The notes beneath the pieces are model-generated. The model was not told the DNA's origin and did no database searches. It saw nothing but the letters and a program-made list of their open reading frames with translations. This document shows positions 47,298 through 55,730 of a DNA stretch of 64,000 nt, one piece after another (the stretch's first letter is position 1; the number at the start of each line of letters is the position of its first letter). The position numbers and the translations under genes are program-made. The DNA comes from Kocuria tytonis. GTDB lineage: Bacteria; Actinomycetota; Actinomycetes; Actinomycetales; Micrococcaceae. Location: positions 992,001-1,056,000 of the forward strand of contig NZ_PNJG02000001.1 in the NCBI RefSeq assembly GCF_003226895.2, read 5' to 3'.

Positions 47298-47303
47298 CGG
47301 GGC
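47280..47303. terminator. 7-bp hairpin between convergent YbdK and tsaD genes
   Basis: GCCCCGG pairs with CCGGGGC around a 10-nt loop. Weak but the only hairpin in this 160-nt convergent spacer. Confidence 0.35.
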
Positions 47304-47343
47304 AGCGCCGCCCGCGGGGTTCGGGTGGTGCGTTCCTGCGGGC

Positions 47344-48426
47344 TCAGACCCCGGCGGGCACGGACACCGTGCTCACGGGCAGCCCGGGATTCGCGGTGAA
47401 CGAGAGGCCCGTGGGCGCCACCCCGGAGGACACGAGCCGGGCGCCGAGAGCGGCCACCATGGCGCCGTTGTCCGTGCACAGGGACAGCGGCGGCACCACC
47501 ACGCGGATGCCGTGCTCGGCGCAGCGTGCCGTGACGAGCTCTCGCAGCCGGGAGTTCGCCGCCACTCCCCCGCCCATGAGCAGCGTGGTGATGCCGTGCT
47601 CGGTGCACGCCAGCACGGTCTTGCGGGAGACCACGTCCACCACGGACTCCTGGAAGCTCGCGGCCACGTCCGCCACCGGCACGGGTGTGCCCGCGGCCTC
47701 GAACGCCTCCACCACGCGGGCCACGGCGGTCTTCAGACCCGAGAAGGACATGTCGTAGCGGTGCGTGCCGGGGTGCTCCGCGGAGCCCATGTACTTGCCG
47801 GCGGTGAGTCCGCGGGGGAAGCGGAACGCCCCGGGGTCCCCGTCCTTCGCGGCCCGGTCGATGGCCGGGCCGCCGGGGTAGGCGAGCCCGAGCAGCCGGG
47901 CCACCTTGTCGTAGGCCTCGCCGGCGGCGTCGTCGATCGTGGCCCCGAGCAGGCGGACGTCGCCCGTGATGTCTCCGACCGCGAGGACCTCCGTGTGCCC
48001 GCCGGAGACCAGCAGGGCGCCCAGGTGCTCGGGCAGCGTGCCGTCGGTGTCCAGCAGACCCACGCCCACGTGCGCCACCAGGTGGTTGACCGCGTACAGG
48101 GGCTTGTCCACGGCGAGCGCGAGGGCCTTGGCCGCGGCCACCCCCACCATGAGCGCGCCGGCCAGGCCCGGACCGGAGGTCACGGCGATGGCGTCCAGGT
48201 CCGCGAGCGTGACCCCGGCGGCGTCGAGCGCCTCCCGCACGGCGGGCACGAACGCCTCGAGGTGCGCGCGGGAGGCGATCTCGGGGATCACCCCGCCGAA
48301 GCGCGCGTGCTCGGCCATGGAGGAGGACACCGTGTTGGTGAGCAGCCGTGTGCCGCGCACGATCCCCACGCCGGTCTCGTCGCACGAGGACTCGATGCCC
48401 ATGACGAGGGGCTCAGCGGTGTTCAT
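47344..48426 (-). CDS. tsaD: tRNA N6-adenosine threonylcarbamoyltransferase
   Basis: Catalytic subunit for t6A at position 37 of ANN-decoding tRNAs; works with TsaB and TsaE. 360 aa ASKHA-fold protein. [15 protein letters not shown] at the start, [10 protein letters not shown], metal-binding [11 protein letters not shown] (HxxxH), [10 protein letters not shown], and [17 protein letters not shown] 48426 lies 14 nt inside rimI, so the tsaB-rimI-tsaD chain is translationally coupled. Confidence 0.97.
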   Translation of the reverse strand: MNTAEPLVMGIESSCDETGVGIVRGTRLLTNTVSSSMAEHARFGGVIPEIASRAHLEAFVPAVREALDAAGVTLADLDAIAVTSGPGLAGALMVGVAAAKALALAVDKPLYAVNHLVAHVGVGLLDTDGTLPEHLGALLVSGGHTEVLAVGDITGDVRLLGATIDDAAGEAYDKVARLLGLAYPGGPAIDRAAKDGDPGAFRFPRGLTAGKYMGSAEHPGTHRYDMSFSGLKTAVARVVEAFEAAGTPVPVADVAASFQESVVDVVSRKTVLACTEHGITTLLMGGGVAANSRLRELVTARCAEHGIRVVVPPLSLCTDNGAMVAALGARLVSSGVAPTGLSFTANPGLPVSTVSVPAGV

Positions 48427-48982
48427 GGATGGTCCTTCCGTCCGCGCTGCGCGCGCCCGGTCCGGCGGGGACCAGTTCGCGGCGCATGATCAGGGCGTCG
48501 TGGCCCGGACCGTAGTAGTGGGCCCGGGTGTGGATGTGCTCGTAGCCGAAGCGCCGGTACAGGGCCTGCGCGCGGGGGTTGTCCGCGCGCACCTCGAGCA
48601 TCATCTCGGTGGCTCCGGCACCCACGGCGGCCTCGTGCAGCACGCGCAGCAGGGTGGCGCCCAGCCCCCTGCCCTCGTGCGCGGCGGCCACGGCAATGGT
48701 CTGCACGTCCGCGACGGGCGGGATGCACATCATCCCCGCGTACGCCACGACCTCCCGGTCCCGGCTGACCACCCAGTACTGCCGGGTGAGGTGGGCCAGC
48801 TCCTCGTCGAACAGCTGCCGCGGCCAGGCGTCCTCGGGGAACAGCACGGTCTCCAGCGCGTGCACGGCGTCCAGGTCCCCGGGCTGCATGGGCCGCAGCG
48901 CGTAGCCGCGCGGCAGGGACGACGCCGCCGCGCTCGCCGCACCGGCCGCCGCCCCGGGCGCGGACCCCTGCGGGCCCGTCAC
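48413..48982 (-). CDS. rimI: ribosomal protein S18-alanine N-acetyltransferase
   Basis: 189 aa GNAT enzyme; the Ala-rich first 25 residues are variable. Core: [35 protein letters not shown] (typical RimI), acetyl-CoA loop [16 protein letters not shown], and [22 protein letters not shown] 48982 overlaps the tsaB stop by 4 nt (GTGA). Conserved between tsaB and tsaD, which supports RimI over other GNATs. Confidence 0.93.
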   Translation of the reverse strand: MTGPQGSAPGAAAGAASAAASSLPRGYALRPMQPGDLDAVHALETVLFPEDAWPRQLFDEELAHLTRQYWVVSRDREVVAYAGMMCIPPVADVQTIAVAAAHEGRGLGATLLRVLHEAAVGAGATEMMLEVRADNPRAQALYRRFGYEHIHTRAHYYGPGHDALIMRRELVPAGPGARSADGRTIHEHR

Positions 48983-49662
48983 GCCGTGGTCCGCTTCGCG
49001 AACGCCGGCACCTTGGCGTCCGACTCCCGCAGGTACAGGGGCGAGGTGTCGGTGCTCAGGGGGGTGCCGCGGCTCGTGAGTGCCCACGCCGCGCGCGCAA
49101 GGTCCGCCGCGGTGGGGTGCAGGTCCCCGGTGCCCGGCACGGGGTGCGCGAGCCGCTGCGGGTACAGCGCGGTGCCGGGACCGCAGCTCGGCAGGGCCGG
49201 GACGTCCTCGGGCGCGCCCACGCGGGGCTCACTGAGGGCCACGGCGGTTGCGGCGGTGTCCTCGAGCACGCGGTAGGGGCGCCAGTAGAGCTCCTTGCGG
49301 CGCGCGTCGATGACCACCGCGAATTCCTCGTGACCGGCCTCGGCGAGCCGGGGCGCGATCCGGTGGGCGGCGGCGTCGAGCGAGCAGAGCCCGTGCACGG
49401 GCAGCCCCCACGCGAAGCCCAGGGCACGGGCGGTCGCGAGTCCGGCGCGCAGCCCCGTGAACGGGCCGGGCCCGGTGCCCACGAGCACGGCGTCGAGGTC
49501 CGCGCCGGTGAGCCCCTCCGCAGACAGCACGTCGCGCACCGCGGGGGCCAGGGCCTCGGCGTGGGAGCGGGTGTCGGCGGTGGCGCTCTCCCGCAGCACC
49601 TCGCCGTCGCGGGCCAGGGCCACGGAGGCGATCGAGGAGGAATCGAGACTCAGCACAAGCAC
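48979..49662 (-). CDS. tsaB: t6A complex subunit TsaB
   Basis: Non-catalytic ASKHA-fold partner of TsaD. 227 aa. VLVLSLDSSSIASVALARDG at the start, HAEALAPAVRDVL, and GTGPGPFTGLRAGLATARAL as in TsaB. I start at GTG 49662 because TAGACT ends 6 nt upstream; the longer GTG 49668 would directly abut that box. First gene of tsaB-rimI-tsaD. In many relatives tsaE lies immediately upstream, but here a deoD-transporter operon intervenes. Confidence 0.95.
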   Translation of the reverse strand: MLVLSLDSSSIASVALARDGEVLRESATADTRSHAEALAPAVRDVLSAEGLTGADLDAVLVGTGPGPFTGLRAGLATARALGFAWGLPVHGLCSLDAAAHRIAPRLAEAGHEEFAVVIDARRKELYWRPYRVLEDTAATAVALSEPRVGAPEDVPALPSCGPGTALYPQRLAHPVPGTGDLHPTAADLARAAWALTSRGTPLSTDTSPLYLRESDAKVPAFAKRTTA

Positions 49663-49668
49663 CCGCAC

Positions 49669-49674
49669 AGTCTA
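49669..49674 (-). promoter_or_regulatory. -10 of tsaB-rimI-tsaD (TAGACT)
   Basis: TAGACT, 6 nt, GTG 49662; leaderless geometry and start-deciding. Confidence 0.55.
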
Positions 49675-49689
49675 AGCCCGCACGGAAAA

Positions 49690-49729
49690 GCCCCTCCGCG
49701 CACGCCCGGGACGGGAGCTGCGGAGGGGC
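49690..49729 (-). terminator. terminator of the deoD-transporter operon
   Basis: 10-bp stem (49690-49699 with 49720-49729), followed in the leftward transcript by TTTT. Rho-independent type. Confidence 0.75.
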
Positions 49730-49750
49730 CTTCTCGTCAGACCTGCGGAA

Positions 49751-51271
49751 CTACTGCTGCGCGGTGAGGCGCGCGGCGGCCTTCGCGTTGTTGCGCTCGA
49801 TCAGGCCGAACAGCACGCGGTACGCCACCAGACCCACCAGCGTGATGCCCACCAGGAACCACAGGATGGTGGAGAAGTAGTCGCCCTCGGCGGAGCCACC
49901 CACGCTCAGTGCGCCGAACCACGTGGGCTTGGCGGACATCAGCATGGCCGTGTAGGCCACGCCGATCGGGGAGGCCACGTTGATCACCAGGTTGTAGAAG
50001 CCCACGGCCACGCCGGACTTCGCGGCGGGCATCAGCAGCAGCGCGCTGGACATGAGCGGTGCGTACAGCAGGCCGAAGCCCACCGAGAACATGGCCATCG
50101 CGATCACCATGGCCACCACGGACACGTTGATGAACACCCCGGCCACCGCGAGAGCGAGCGCCAGCAGGCACAGCGCCAGGGTCACGGCCTGCTTGGAGTC
50201 CAGCCGCTTGCTCACGGCACCGGACATCGCCGCAGTGGAGGCACCCAGCACGTAGCCCGGGATGGTGAGCAGCGAGACCTTGTCCATGGCCATCCCGTGC
50301 ACGCCGTGGATGGCGAACGGGAACAGGAACACGAACGCCAGGTTCACCGAGTAGATGATGAACACGATCACCAGCGCGCTGATGTACGGGCGGTTGGTGA
50401 AGAAGGAGGCGTCCACGAGGGCGCGGGAGTTGGTGCGCACGTGGTGCACGAACAGCACGGTGGCCACCACCACGGGGATCCACCACCACCACGTGAAGTC
50501 CTGCATGAACATGATCAGCCCGGTGGCGATCACGCCCACCAGGAACAGCCCGTACACGTCCACGCCGGAGCTCGTGTGCTCGACGTCGTCCGGCACGCGG
50601 GTCTTGATGAACGGCAGGGACAGCACGATCAGCAGCGGGATCAGGAACATCCACGTCCAGGACACGTAGGTGGCCAGGAACCCGGAGACCAGCGTGCCGA
50701 TGAGCGAGGCCAGCTGGAAGGACATGTTGGAGAAGCCCAGGTACTTCTTGAGCTCCACGCCCTGGAAGTGCTTGGTCACGTAGACCACGTAGAGGGTCTC
50801 CGCCGCGGCGAGGCCGGCCGTCTGGACCACACGGCCCACGAGCACCACCCCGAAGGACGCGGAGCCCACGAAGCCGATCACCGAGCCCACCACGATCAGC
50901 CCGATGCTCAGGTACAGCAGCTTGCGGATGGCCACGGAGTCCGCGAGCGCGGAGTACACCACGGCGCCGATGCCGATCAGCACGCCCGTGAGGGTGGCCT
51001 GCAGGCTCACGGTGGACTCGCTCAAGGACAGCGCCTCGGCCATGGGCTGGGACGTGAACTTGAAGCCCTGGTCGATCACCAGGCAGAAGATGAACAGGAA
51101 CAGCAGCACGGGCACGGCCCGGCGCGGGTTCACGCCGCCCGCGGTGCGGGGGGCCTCGGCGGTGCCCGCATGGGTCGCGGGGACGGCCGCCGCGGGCGTC
51201 GAGGCGGCGCTGTCGGGGCCCGCGGTCTGGGCGAGGTCCGGGTTCTCGTCGGGGTGGTTAATGGGGTTCAC
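49751..51271 (-). CDS. MFS transporter coupled to deoD
   Basis: 506 aa, about 14 TM helices after a 45-residue Pro/Ala-rich N-terminus, resembling TetL/DHA2-type antiporters (SESTVSLQATLTGVLIGIGA, VGRVVQTAGLAAAETLYVVY, GFGLLYAPLMSSALLLMPAA). GTG 51271 overlaps the deoD stop by 4 nt (GTGA), so the two proteins are made together. A nucleoside or purine transporter is the simplest reading of that coupling, though the fold is more typical of drug efflux. Followed by a T-tract terminator. Confidence 0.85.
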   Translation of the reverse strand: MNPINHPDENPDLAQTAGPDSAASTPAAAVPATHAGTAEAPRTAGGVNPRRAVPVLLFLFIFCLVIDQGFKFTSQPMAEALSLSESTVSLQATLTGVLIGIGAVVYSALADSVAIRKLLYLSIGLIVVGSVIGFVGSASFGVVLVGRVVQTAGLAAAETLYVVYVTKHFQGVELKKYLGFSNMSFQLASLIGTLVSGFLATYVSWTWMFLIPLLIVLSLPFIKTRVPDDVEHTSSGVDVYGLFLVGVIATGLIMFMQDFTWWWWIPVVVATVLFVHHVRTNSRALVDASFFTNRPYISALVIVFIIYSVNLAFVFLFPFAIHGVHGMAMDKVSLLTIPGYVLGASTAAMSGAVSKRLDSKQAVTLALCLLALALAVAGVFINVSVVAMVIAMAMFSVGFGLLYAPLMSSALLLMPAAKSGVAVGFYNLVINVASPIGVAYTAMLMSAKPTWFGALSVGGSAEGDYFSTILWFLVGITLVGLVAYRVLFGLIERNNAKAAARLTAQQ

Positions 51272-51984
51272 AGCTCCGTCACCGTTGCGGCCAGCTCGAT
51301 CATCTGCGCGAAGCCCGTCTGGCGCTGCTCCGGGGTCATCTGCGCGTGGGTGGCCAGGTTGTCCGAGACCGTGAACATGGCGAGCGCCTCCACGCCCGCG
51401 GCGGCCGCGTTGGCGTAGAGCCCCACGGTCTCCATCTCCACGGCGAGCACACCCATTTTCGCCCAGCGCTCGGTGGTGTCGTCCTGGGCGTGGTAGAAGG
51501 TGTCCGAGGAGACCACGTTGCCCGCGTGGGCGGTGATCCCCCGGCTCTCGGCGGCCCGGTACACGTGGTCCAGCAGCCGGAAGGAACCGGTGGGGGCCCA
51601 CGTGCCGGGCAGGTCGAACTGCGCGAGGTAGTTGGAGTCGGTGGACGCCGCCTGCGCGAGCACGAGGTCGTTGAGCGCGAGGCCCTCCGTGAGTCCCCCG
51701 CAGGAGCCGATGCGCACCAGCTTGGTGCAGCCGAACACGTTGATCAGCTCCCAGCTGTACAGCGCGATGGACGGGATCCCCATCCCGGTGCCCATCACGG
51801 ACAGCTCACGGCCCTGGTACGTGCCGGTGTAGCCGAACATGTTGCGCACGGAGTTGAACTGCACGGCGTCCTCGAGGAACGTCTCGGCGATGAACTTGGC
51901 CCGCAGGGGGTCGCCGGGCAGCAGGATGGTCTCGGCGATCGGTGCGCCCTGGGGGTTGATGTGCGGTGTCGATGTCGGTGACAA
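51268..51984 (-). CDS. deoD: purine-nucleoside phosphorylase, hexameric DeoD type
   Basis: Phosphorolysis of purine (deoxy)nucleosides. 238 aa, close to the 239 aa of E. coli DeoD. TPHINPQGAPIAETILLPGD, PLRAKFIAETFLEDAVQFN, RIGSCGGL, VEMETVGLYANAAA and FTVSDNLATHAQMTPEQRQ are all family-specific. The start is TTG 51984: it follows GAGGAGGA and matches the known N-terminus, while the ATGs at 52098 and 52119 add a stretch with no counterpart. Coupled to the transporter gene. Confidence 0.95.
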   Translation of the reverse strand: MSPTSTPHINPQGAPIAETILLPGDPLRAKFIAETFLEDAVQFNSVRNMFGYTGTYQGRELSVMGTGMGIPSIALYSWELINVFGCTKLVRIGSCGGLTEGLALNDLVLAQAASTDSNYLAQFDLPGTWAPTGSFRLLDHVYRAAESRGITAHAGNVVSSDTFYHAQDDTTERWAKMGVLAVEMETVGLYANAAAAGVEALAMFTVSDNLATHAQMTPEQRQTGFAQMIELAATVTEL

Positions 51985-52364
51985 ACGATCCTCCTCGGGT
52001 CGGTCCGCGACGGAGGCGGCCGAGCCCTGCGGAACGACGACGCCGTCGGGTCCCCCTGGGGTCGCACCGTCTGCGGTGGACTTTGGTGCTGCCCCCATTG
52101 TGGCACGTCGGGGCCCCACTGACGGCGTGTCCCGCGGGGGATCCTGGCGTTTTCCCGACGGGTCGCGCGACGGGGTTCACGGCGGGGTGCGCGGGTCCTG
52201 GTGCGGGACCGCCCGGGGACGCCGGGCAGCCGCGGAAGCCCCTCGTGCGGCGTCGTCCCGGGGCGGTGCGCGGTGGTGCCGTCCGGGCGCAGGGGATCCC
52301 GCCCGCGGTGCGCGGTGACCCGTCGCGCGGCACGACGTTCACCGGACCCGCGCGCGGCGTGGCC
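51985..52364. other. deoD leader and alr-tsaE downstream spacer
   Basis: No gene supported on either strand. Contains the deoD ribosome binding site (GAGGAGGA), a CACAAT -10-like box at 52097-52102 giving a leader of about 106 nt, and two GACGACGCCG-type motifs (52037, and 52247 on the other strand). No obvious terminator hairpin for alr-tsaE was found. Confidence 0.5.
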
Positions 52365-54278
52365 TCACACGCGCGGCGGCTCGGTCCAGCGCGGGCCCAC
52401 GCCCCGCAGGGTGATCTGCCGGACCTCCCCCGCCGAGGCGTCCTCCTCCCACTGCGAGCCGAGCTGCGCGAGAACGCCCGCCAGGTCCGCCTGCTCGGGG
52501 GCCGCCTGCGCGCCGCGGGCACGCTCGATGTCGACCACCAGCCGGGACGCACTCAGGTGCTCGACCTTGGAGGTGCCCCACTCCACCACCGTGACGCACG
52601 TGTCCAGGGTGTCCTCGAGGTCGATGCTCTCGACGTCCTCGGCCGAGCCCAGCCGGTACGCGTCCACGTGCACGAGGTCCGGGCCGCCCGGGCGCGGCCC
52701 GTCCGCCAGGTTGGGGTGGCGGCGGGCCAGCACGAACGTGGGCGAGATGATGCCCTCGCGCACCCCCAGCCCCGCGCCGAGGCCCTGCGTGAACGTGGTC
52801 TTGCCCGCGCCGAGCTCCCCGTTGAGCAGCACGAGGTCCCCCGCGCGCAGGTGCGGGGCGAGCGCCGCCGCGAGCGCCCGGGTCTCCTCCGCGCTCGCGA
52901 GCTCCCGCGTGATGCTCCAGTTCTCACCCGCGGCACCCGACCCGGGACCGTCCTGCGCGCCGTCCCCGGGCACGACGCCGCCCGGCCCGGCACCCGCCCC
53001 GTGGTCGCGGTCCGCGCCGGGGTGCCCACCGTGCTCCACGCTCCGGCTCCGGTCGCTGTCGCGCTGCGGCTCCAGCCCCACGTGCTCGCGGGGAACGCGC
53101 GGGGAGAGGCGGGTGACCACCTCGTAGTTGATGGTGCCCGCCGCGTCCGCCCAGTCCGTCACGGACGGGTTCGAGCCCGCACCGAAGAGCACCGCCTCGT
53201 CCCCGATCCGCACGGTGTGCTCCCGAGCGGCACCGGGCTTACCCGCGGCGTCCGTCACGGGCCGGCTCCGGGAGAGGTCCACGACGCACTGGTCCATGGC
53301 GATCCGGCCCACCACGGGGTGCAGCCGGTCCCCGATCCGCACCGGGGCGCCCGTGGCCACGCGCGGCACACCGTCCGCGTAGCCGAGCGGAATCAGTGCG
53401 AGCCGGGTGGGGCCCTCCGTGCGGTACGTGAGCCCGTAGGAGACCCCCGCTCCGGCGGGGACGTCCTTCACGTTGGCCACGCGGGTCCGAAGCGTCATGG
53501 CCGGAACCAGCCCGAAGTCCTCGGGGGTGCGGTCCGCAAAGGGGCTCAGCCCGTACAGTCCCAGACCCACGCGCACGGCGTCCCGCAGCATCGCGTCGGG
53601 GTCCTCCCGGTCCGCGGCCGAGAGCAGCCCGGGGGTGTTGGCGGCGTGCACCATCGTGGGGCTCAGCCCGGCCTCCCGGGCCGAGCGCACCGCGGTGGTG
53701 AGGGTGGCGAGCTGCTCGGCCGTCTCGGGGCGGGCGGGTTCGTCCGCGACCGCGAGGTGCGTGAAGATCCCCTCCACCGAGAGCAGACCCTCCCCCTCGG
53801 CCTCCCGCACGCGCCGGACCAGGGCGGGCCACTGCTCGGGCGTGGCACCGTTGCGCCCCAGCCCGGAATCAACCTTGAGGTGCACCACCGCGGGTCGTCC
53901 CGTGCGCCGGGCGGCGTCCAGGACGGCGTCGAGCTCCCCGCCGCTGATCCCCAGCCGGACGTCCTGCTCCAGGGCGGCGGCGAAGTCCGTGGCCGGGGTG
54001 TGCAGCCACGCCAGCACGGGTGCGGTGATGCCGGCCGCGCGCAGGGCAAGGGCCTCGGTCACGTGCGCGGTGCCCAGCATGTCCGCACCCGCCGCGAGCG
54101 CCGCGCGGGCCACCTGGACGGCGCCGTGCCCGTAGCCGTCCGCCTTGACCACGGCGACCAGTGTGCGGCCCCGGGCCAGCTGCATCAACCGTTTCACGTT
54201 GTGCTCCACGGCGGCCAGGTCCACCACCGCGCTGCGCTCGCTGGGCTGCCCGCTCTGCCACGACGTCTTCTCACTCAC
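52365..54278 (-). CDS. alr-tsaE: alanine racemase - TsaE fusion protein
   Basis: 637 aa, two enzymes in one chain. Residues about 1-390: alanine racemase, L-Ala to D-Ala for peptidoglycan, with PLP lysine in LVAVVKADGYGHGA, HLKVDSGLGRNG, and catalytic-Tyr region AGVSYGLTYRT. A 55-residue polar linker follows (about 395-450). Residues about 455-637: TsaE, ATPase of the t6A system, with P-loop NGELGAGKTTFTQGLG, SPTFVLARRH, and HVDAYRLGSAEDVESIDLED. No stop or frameshift lies between. GTG 54278 is 6 nt after CACAAT. Such fusions are known in some Micrococcales. Confidence 0.95.
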   Translation of the reverse strand: MSEKTSWQSGQPSERSAVVDLAAVEHNVKRLMQLARGRTLVAVVKADGYGHGAVQVARAALAAGADMLGTAHVTEALALRAAGITAPVLAWLHTPATDFAAALEQDVRLGISGGELDAVLDAARRTGRPAVVHLKVDSGLGRNGATPEQWPALVRRVREAEGEGLLSVEGIFTHLAVADEPARPETAEQLATLTTAVRSAREAGLSPTMVHAANTPGLLSAADREDPDAMLRDAVRVGLGLYGLSPFADRTPEDFGLVPAMTLRTRVANVKDVPAGAGVSYGLTYRTEGPTRLALIPLGYADGVPRVATGAPVRIGDRLHPVVGRIAMDQCVVDLSRSRPVTDAAGKPGAAREHTVRIGDEAVLFGAGSNPSVTDWADAAGTINYEVVTRLSPRVPREHVGLEPQRDSDRSRSVEHGGHPGADRDHGAGAGPGGVVPGDGAQDGPGSGAAGENWSITRELASAEETRALAAALAPHLRAGDLVLLNGELGAGKTTFTQGLGAGLGVREGIISPTFVLARRHPNLADGPRPGGPDLVHVDAYRLGSAEDVESIDLEDTLDTCVTVVEWGTSKVEHLSASRLVVDIERARGAQAAPEQADLAGVLAQLGSQWEEDASAGEVRQITLRGVGPRWTEPPRV

Positions 54279-54284
54279 GGTCCC

Positions 54285-54290
54285 ATTGTG
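54285..54290 (-). promoter_or_regulatory. -10 of alr-tsaE (CACAAT)
   Basis: CACAAT, 6 nt, GTG 54278; same layout as the corA CATAAT box. Confidence 0.4.
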
Positions 54291-54355
54291 CCCCGCGGGA
54301 CGGACCGGCTCCCACAGGGACGCCGACGACCCGGCGAACCCCCGGCGCACGCCGG

Positions 54356-54361
54356 TAGGCT
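54356..54361 (+). promoter_or_regulatory. -10 of mshA (TAGGCT)
   Basis: TAGGCT, 6 nt (GAGCGG), GTG 54368; leaderless geometry. Divergent from alr-tsaE within 89 bp. Confidence 0.6.
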
Positions 54362-54367
54362 GAGCGG

Positions 54368-55720
54368 GTGCCCAGCCCCGAGCCCGCCCGAGTCCTGCTG
54401 CTCAGCATGCACACCTCCCCCGTGGACCAGCCCGGGTCCGGGGACGCCGGCGGGATGAACGTCTACGTGTGGCACCTCGCCCGCGCGCTCGCACACGCCG
54501 GGTGGCTCGTGGACATGGCCACCCTGGACCGGGACCCGTCCCGTTCCACCGGGGTGCGCACCACGCGGGTCGCCCCCGGCGTCCGGCTCCTGGCGGTGTC
54601 CGTCCCGGGGGCGGCCGGCGCGCGCAAGGAGGAGCTTCCGCGCTTCGCCGCACCCTTCGGCCGGGCACTCGTGGAGCACTACGACGACGCCGCCGCTCCC
54701 CGCGTCGCCCACGCCCACTACTGGCTGTCGGGGATCGCGGGCGAGGTCGTGGCACACGCCCTGGGGATCCCCCTGCTGCTGACGCTGCACACGTCCGCCG
54801 CGGCCAAGAACCTGCGCGCGGGGCCGGACGAACCCCTCGAGCCGCGCGAGCGCGAGGACGCGGAACGGCAGCTCGTGGCCCGCGCGTGCCGCACGGTGGT
54901 CAACACCCCGGCGGAGCGGCGGCAGGCGGTGGAGCTGTCCCGCGCGGACCCGGCGCGCGTGCTCGTGATCCCGCCCGGCGTGGATCCCACGGTGTTCCAC
55001 CCGCCCCGCACCGAGGCCCCGGAGGCCCCCGATGCGCCCGGCGCCCCGAGAACCAGCGGCACCCGCACCGGGGGCCCCCGCCCCGCACGCCGCGGCCCGG
55101 CGGTCGATGGATCGCCCCGGCCGGTGGCGGGCGCCCCGCAGCAGGGACCCGCCCCGTTCACCGTGCTGTGCGCCGGTCGGATGCAGCCGCTGAAGGGCCA
55201 GCACGTCCTGATCCGCGCCCTCGGGCAACTGCACCGGGAGCACCCGGACGCCCCCGTCCGGCTGCTCCTGGCCGGGGCGGGCTCCCCCGAGTTCCTGCAG
55301 CGCCTGCACGAGCTGGCGCGCGAGCAGGAGGTCGCGGGCGCCGTCGAGTTCCGCGGGTCCCTGCCCCGCCCGGAGCTGGCGCGGCTCATGGGGGAGGTGG
55401 ACGCGGTGGCCGTGCCGTCGTCCTCGGAGACCTTCGGGCTCGTGGCGGTAGAGGCCCAGGCGTGCGGGACCCCGGTGCTGGCCACGGACGTGGACGGGCT
55501 GCGCCACGCCGTGCGGGACGGCGAGACCGGCAGGCTGGTACCGGGGCGGGACCCGGCAGTGTGGGCCGAGGTGCTGCACCGCGCGGCGCGTGAGCCCGCG
55601 GCGTGGCGGGGCATGTCGCACGCCGCGGTGCGGCGAGCGCGGGAACTGACCTGGGACGACGTCGCCGCGGCGCACGCGGCCGCCTACCGCGCGTGTGCGG
55701 GTGACGGGCCCACCGCCTAA
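54368..55720 (+). CDS. mshA: D-inositol-3-phosphate glycosyltransferase
   Basis: First committed step of mycothiol synthesis: transfers GlcNAc from UDP-GlcNAc to 1D-myo-inositol 3-phosphate. 450 aa GT-B enzyme. MHTSPVDQPGSGDAGGMNVY near residue 15 and HAHYWLSGIAGEV near 115 are MshA-typical; donor site PLKGQHVLIRAL, and SSSETFGLVAVEAQACGTPV (Ex7E) near 350. A Pro/Gly/Ala-rich insertion of about 48 residues (about 216-264) sits between the two Rossmann halves. ino1, which makes the acceptor, is 0.9 kb downstream on the other strand. Confidence 0.95.
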   Translation: MPSPEPARVLLLSMHTSPVDQPGSGDAGGMNVYVWHLARALAHAGWLVDMATLDRDPSRSTGVRTTRVAPGVRLLAVSVPGAAGARKEELPRFAAPFGRALVEHYDDAAAPRVAHAHYWLSGIAGEVVAHALGIPLLLTLHTSAAAKNLRAGPDEPLEPREREDAERQLVARACRTVVNTPAERRQAVELSRADPARVLVIPPGVDPTVFHPPRTEAPEAPDAPGAPRTSGTRTGGPRPARRGPAVDGSPRPVAGAPQQGPAPFTVLCAGRMQPLKGQHVLIRALGQLHREHPDAPVRLLLAGAGSPEFLQRLHELAREQEVAGAVEFRGSLPRPELARLMGEVDAVAVPSSSETFGLVAVEAQACGTPVLATDVDGLRHAVRDGETGRLVPGRDPAVWAEVLHRAAREPAAWRGMSHAAVRRARELTWDDVAAAHAAAYRACAGDGPTA

Positions 55721-55723
55721 ACT
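55718..55723 (+). promoter_or_regulatory. -10 of the phosphatase gene (TAAACT) overlapping mshA stop
   Basis: TAAACT, 7 nt, GTG 55731. Its first three bases are the TAA stop codon of mshA. Confidence 0.5.
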
Positions 55724-55730
55724 CGCCACT

